The position numbers and the translations under genes were made by a program. 64,000 nucleotides of DNA, taken from positions 2,329,501 through 2,393,500 of the forward strand of contig NZ_CP132542.1 in the NCBI RefSeq assembly GCF_030845175.1, in the 5' to 3' direction. Shown one piece after another: positions 63,956-64,000 of this stretch. The first letter of the stretch is position 1. Every line of letters starts with the position of its first letter. This DNA comes from Coralliovum pocilloporae (lineage in GTDB: Bacteria; Pseudomonadota; Alphaproteobacteria; Rhizobiales; Cohaesibacteraceae). The notes below the pieces were generated by a model. That model was not told the origin of the DNA and made no database searches. It was given only the letters and a program-made list of their open reading frames with translations.

Positions 63956-64000
63956 AGGGCAGCAAATTCATGCTTTCCTATTGCAGATTTTATAGGCGCT

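Noticed and set aside
1-64000. CRISPR arrays or cas genes
   Set aside because: No regularly spaced repeats with unique spacers and no Cas motifs were found.

Overview
The window looks like chromosomal DNA of a heterotrophic alphaproteobacterium with a moderately high GC content. The main pointers are the block hisD - UPF0262 - low-molecular-weight phosphatase - infA - maf - yacG, trpB-trpA, TRAP and tripartite (Tct) transporters, and alpha-type intergenic palindromes. I cannot fix the genus from sequence alone.

Layout. (1) 1-6.6 kb: a hybrid sensor kinase (cut by the left edge), a FIST sensor protein and a LuxR-type response regulator beside a PQQ alcohol dehydrogenase that carries the extra Asp of lanthanide-dependent enzymes; these resemble the ErcS'/ErbR control of ethanol oxidation in pseudomonads. 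(2) 6.6-15.9 kb: an MFS carrier, then a minus-strand operon coding for an N-formylglutamate-amidohydrolase-like enzyme, TRAP transporter DctQMP, a glutamine-synthetase-like ligase, an aldehyde dehydrogenase and an iron alcohol dehydrogenase. I read it as gamma-glutamyl-protected breakdown of an amine or amino alcohol. (3) 16-29.5 kb: a quinone reductase, a ketopantoate-reductase-like protein and an oxalate cluster (GntR regulator, oxc, frc, a formyl-THF-hydrolase-like protein, a Usp protein, TctCBA and a P-loop kinase). (4) 29.5-33.3 kb: trpA, trpB and a pentapeptide-repeat protein. (5) 33.4-40.3 kb: a type I restriction-modification operon, hsdM-hsdS-nuclease-hsdR. (6) 40.3-53.5 kb: an AT-richer island ending near a tRNA-Thr. 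(7) 53.6-59.6 kb: glycan or surface genes (two sulfotransferase-like proteins, a PRTase-HAD-glycosyltransferase fusion and an FkbM methyltransferase). (8) 59.8-64 kb: tRNA-Phe and conserved core genes through hisD.

The island is the most unusual part. A tyrosine recombinase (44717-45646) sits between two modules. Each module is a convergent set of genes whose 3' ends overlap, and each is bounded by inverted copies of a roughly 28-bp site with the core AGTTACGATAACT. Module 1 (40967-44505) carries a STAND-like ATPase facing an ATP-grasp ligase. Module 2 (45645-51824) carries a carbamoyltransferase facing an unknown protein plus an Avs-like nuclease-STAND ATPase. All four sites lie directly at the start of a gene and point inward, and promoter-like sequences lie outside two of them. 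My leading hypothesis is a double inversion switch in which the recombinase flips each module to choose which gene faces a fixed promoter. This is inferred from sequence layout only; cassette-type mobility or a shared operator are the alternatives.

The region right of the island holds a decayed plasmid-type parB gene, and the left edge cuts into an open frame that has no start, so the area between the hsd operon and tRNA-Thr looks like a repeated integration hotspot.
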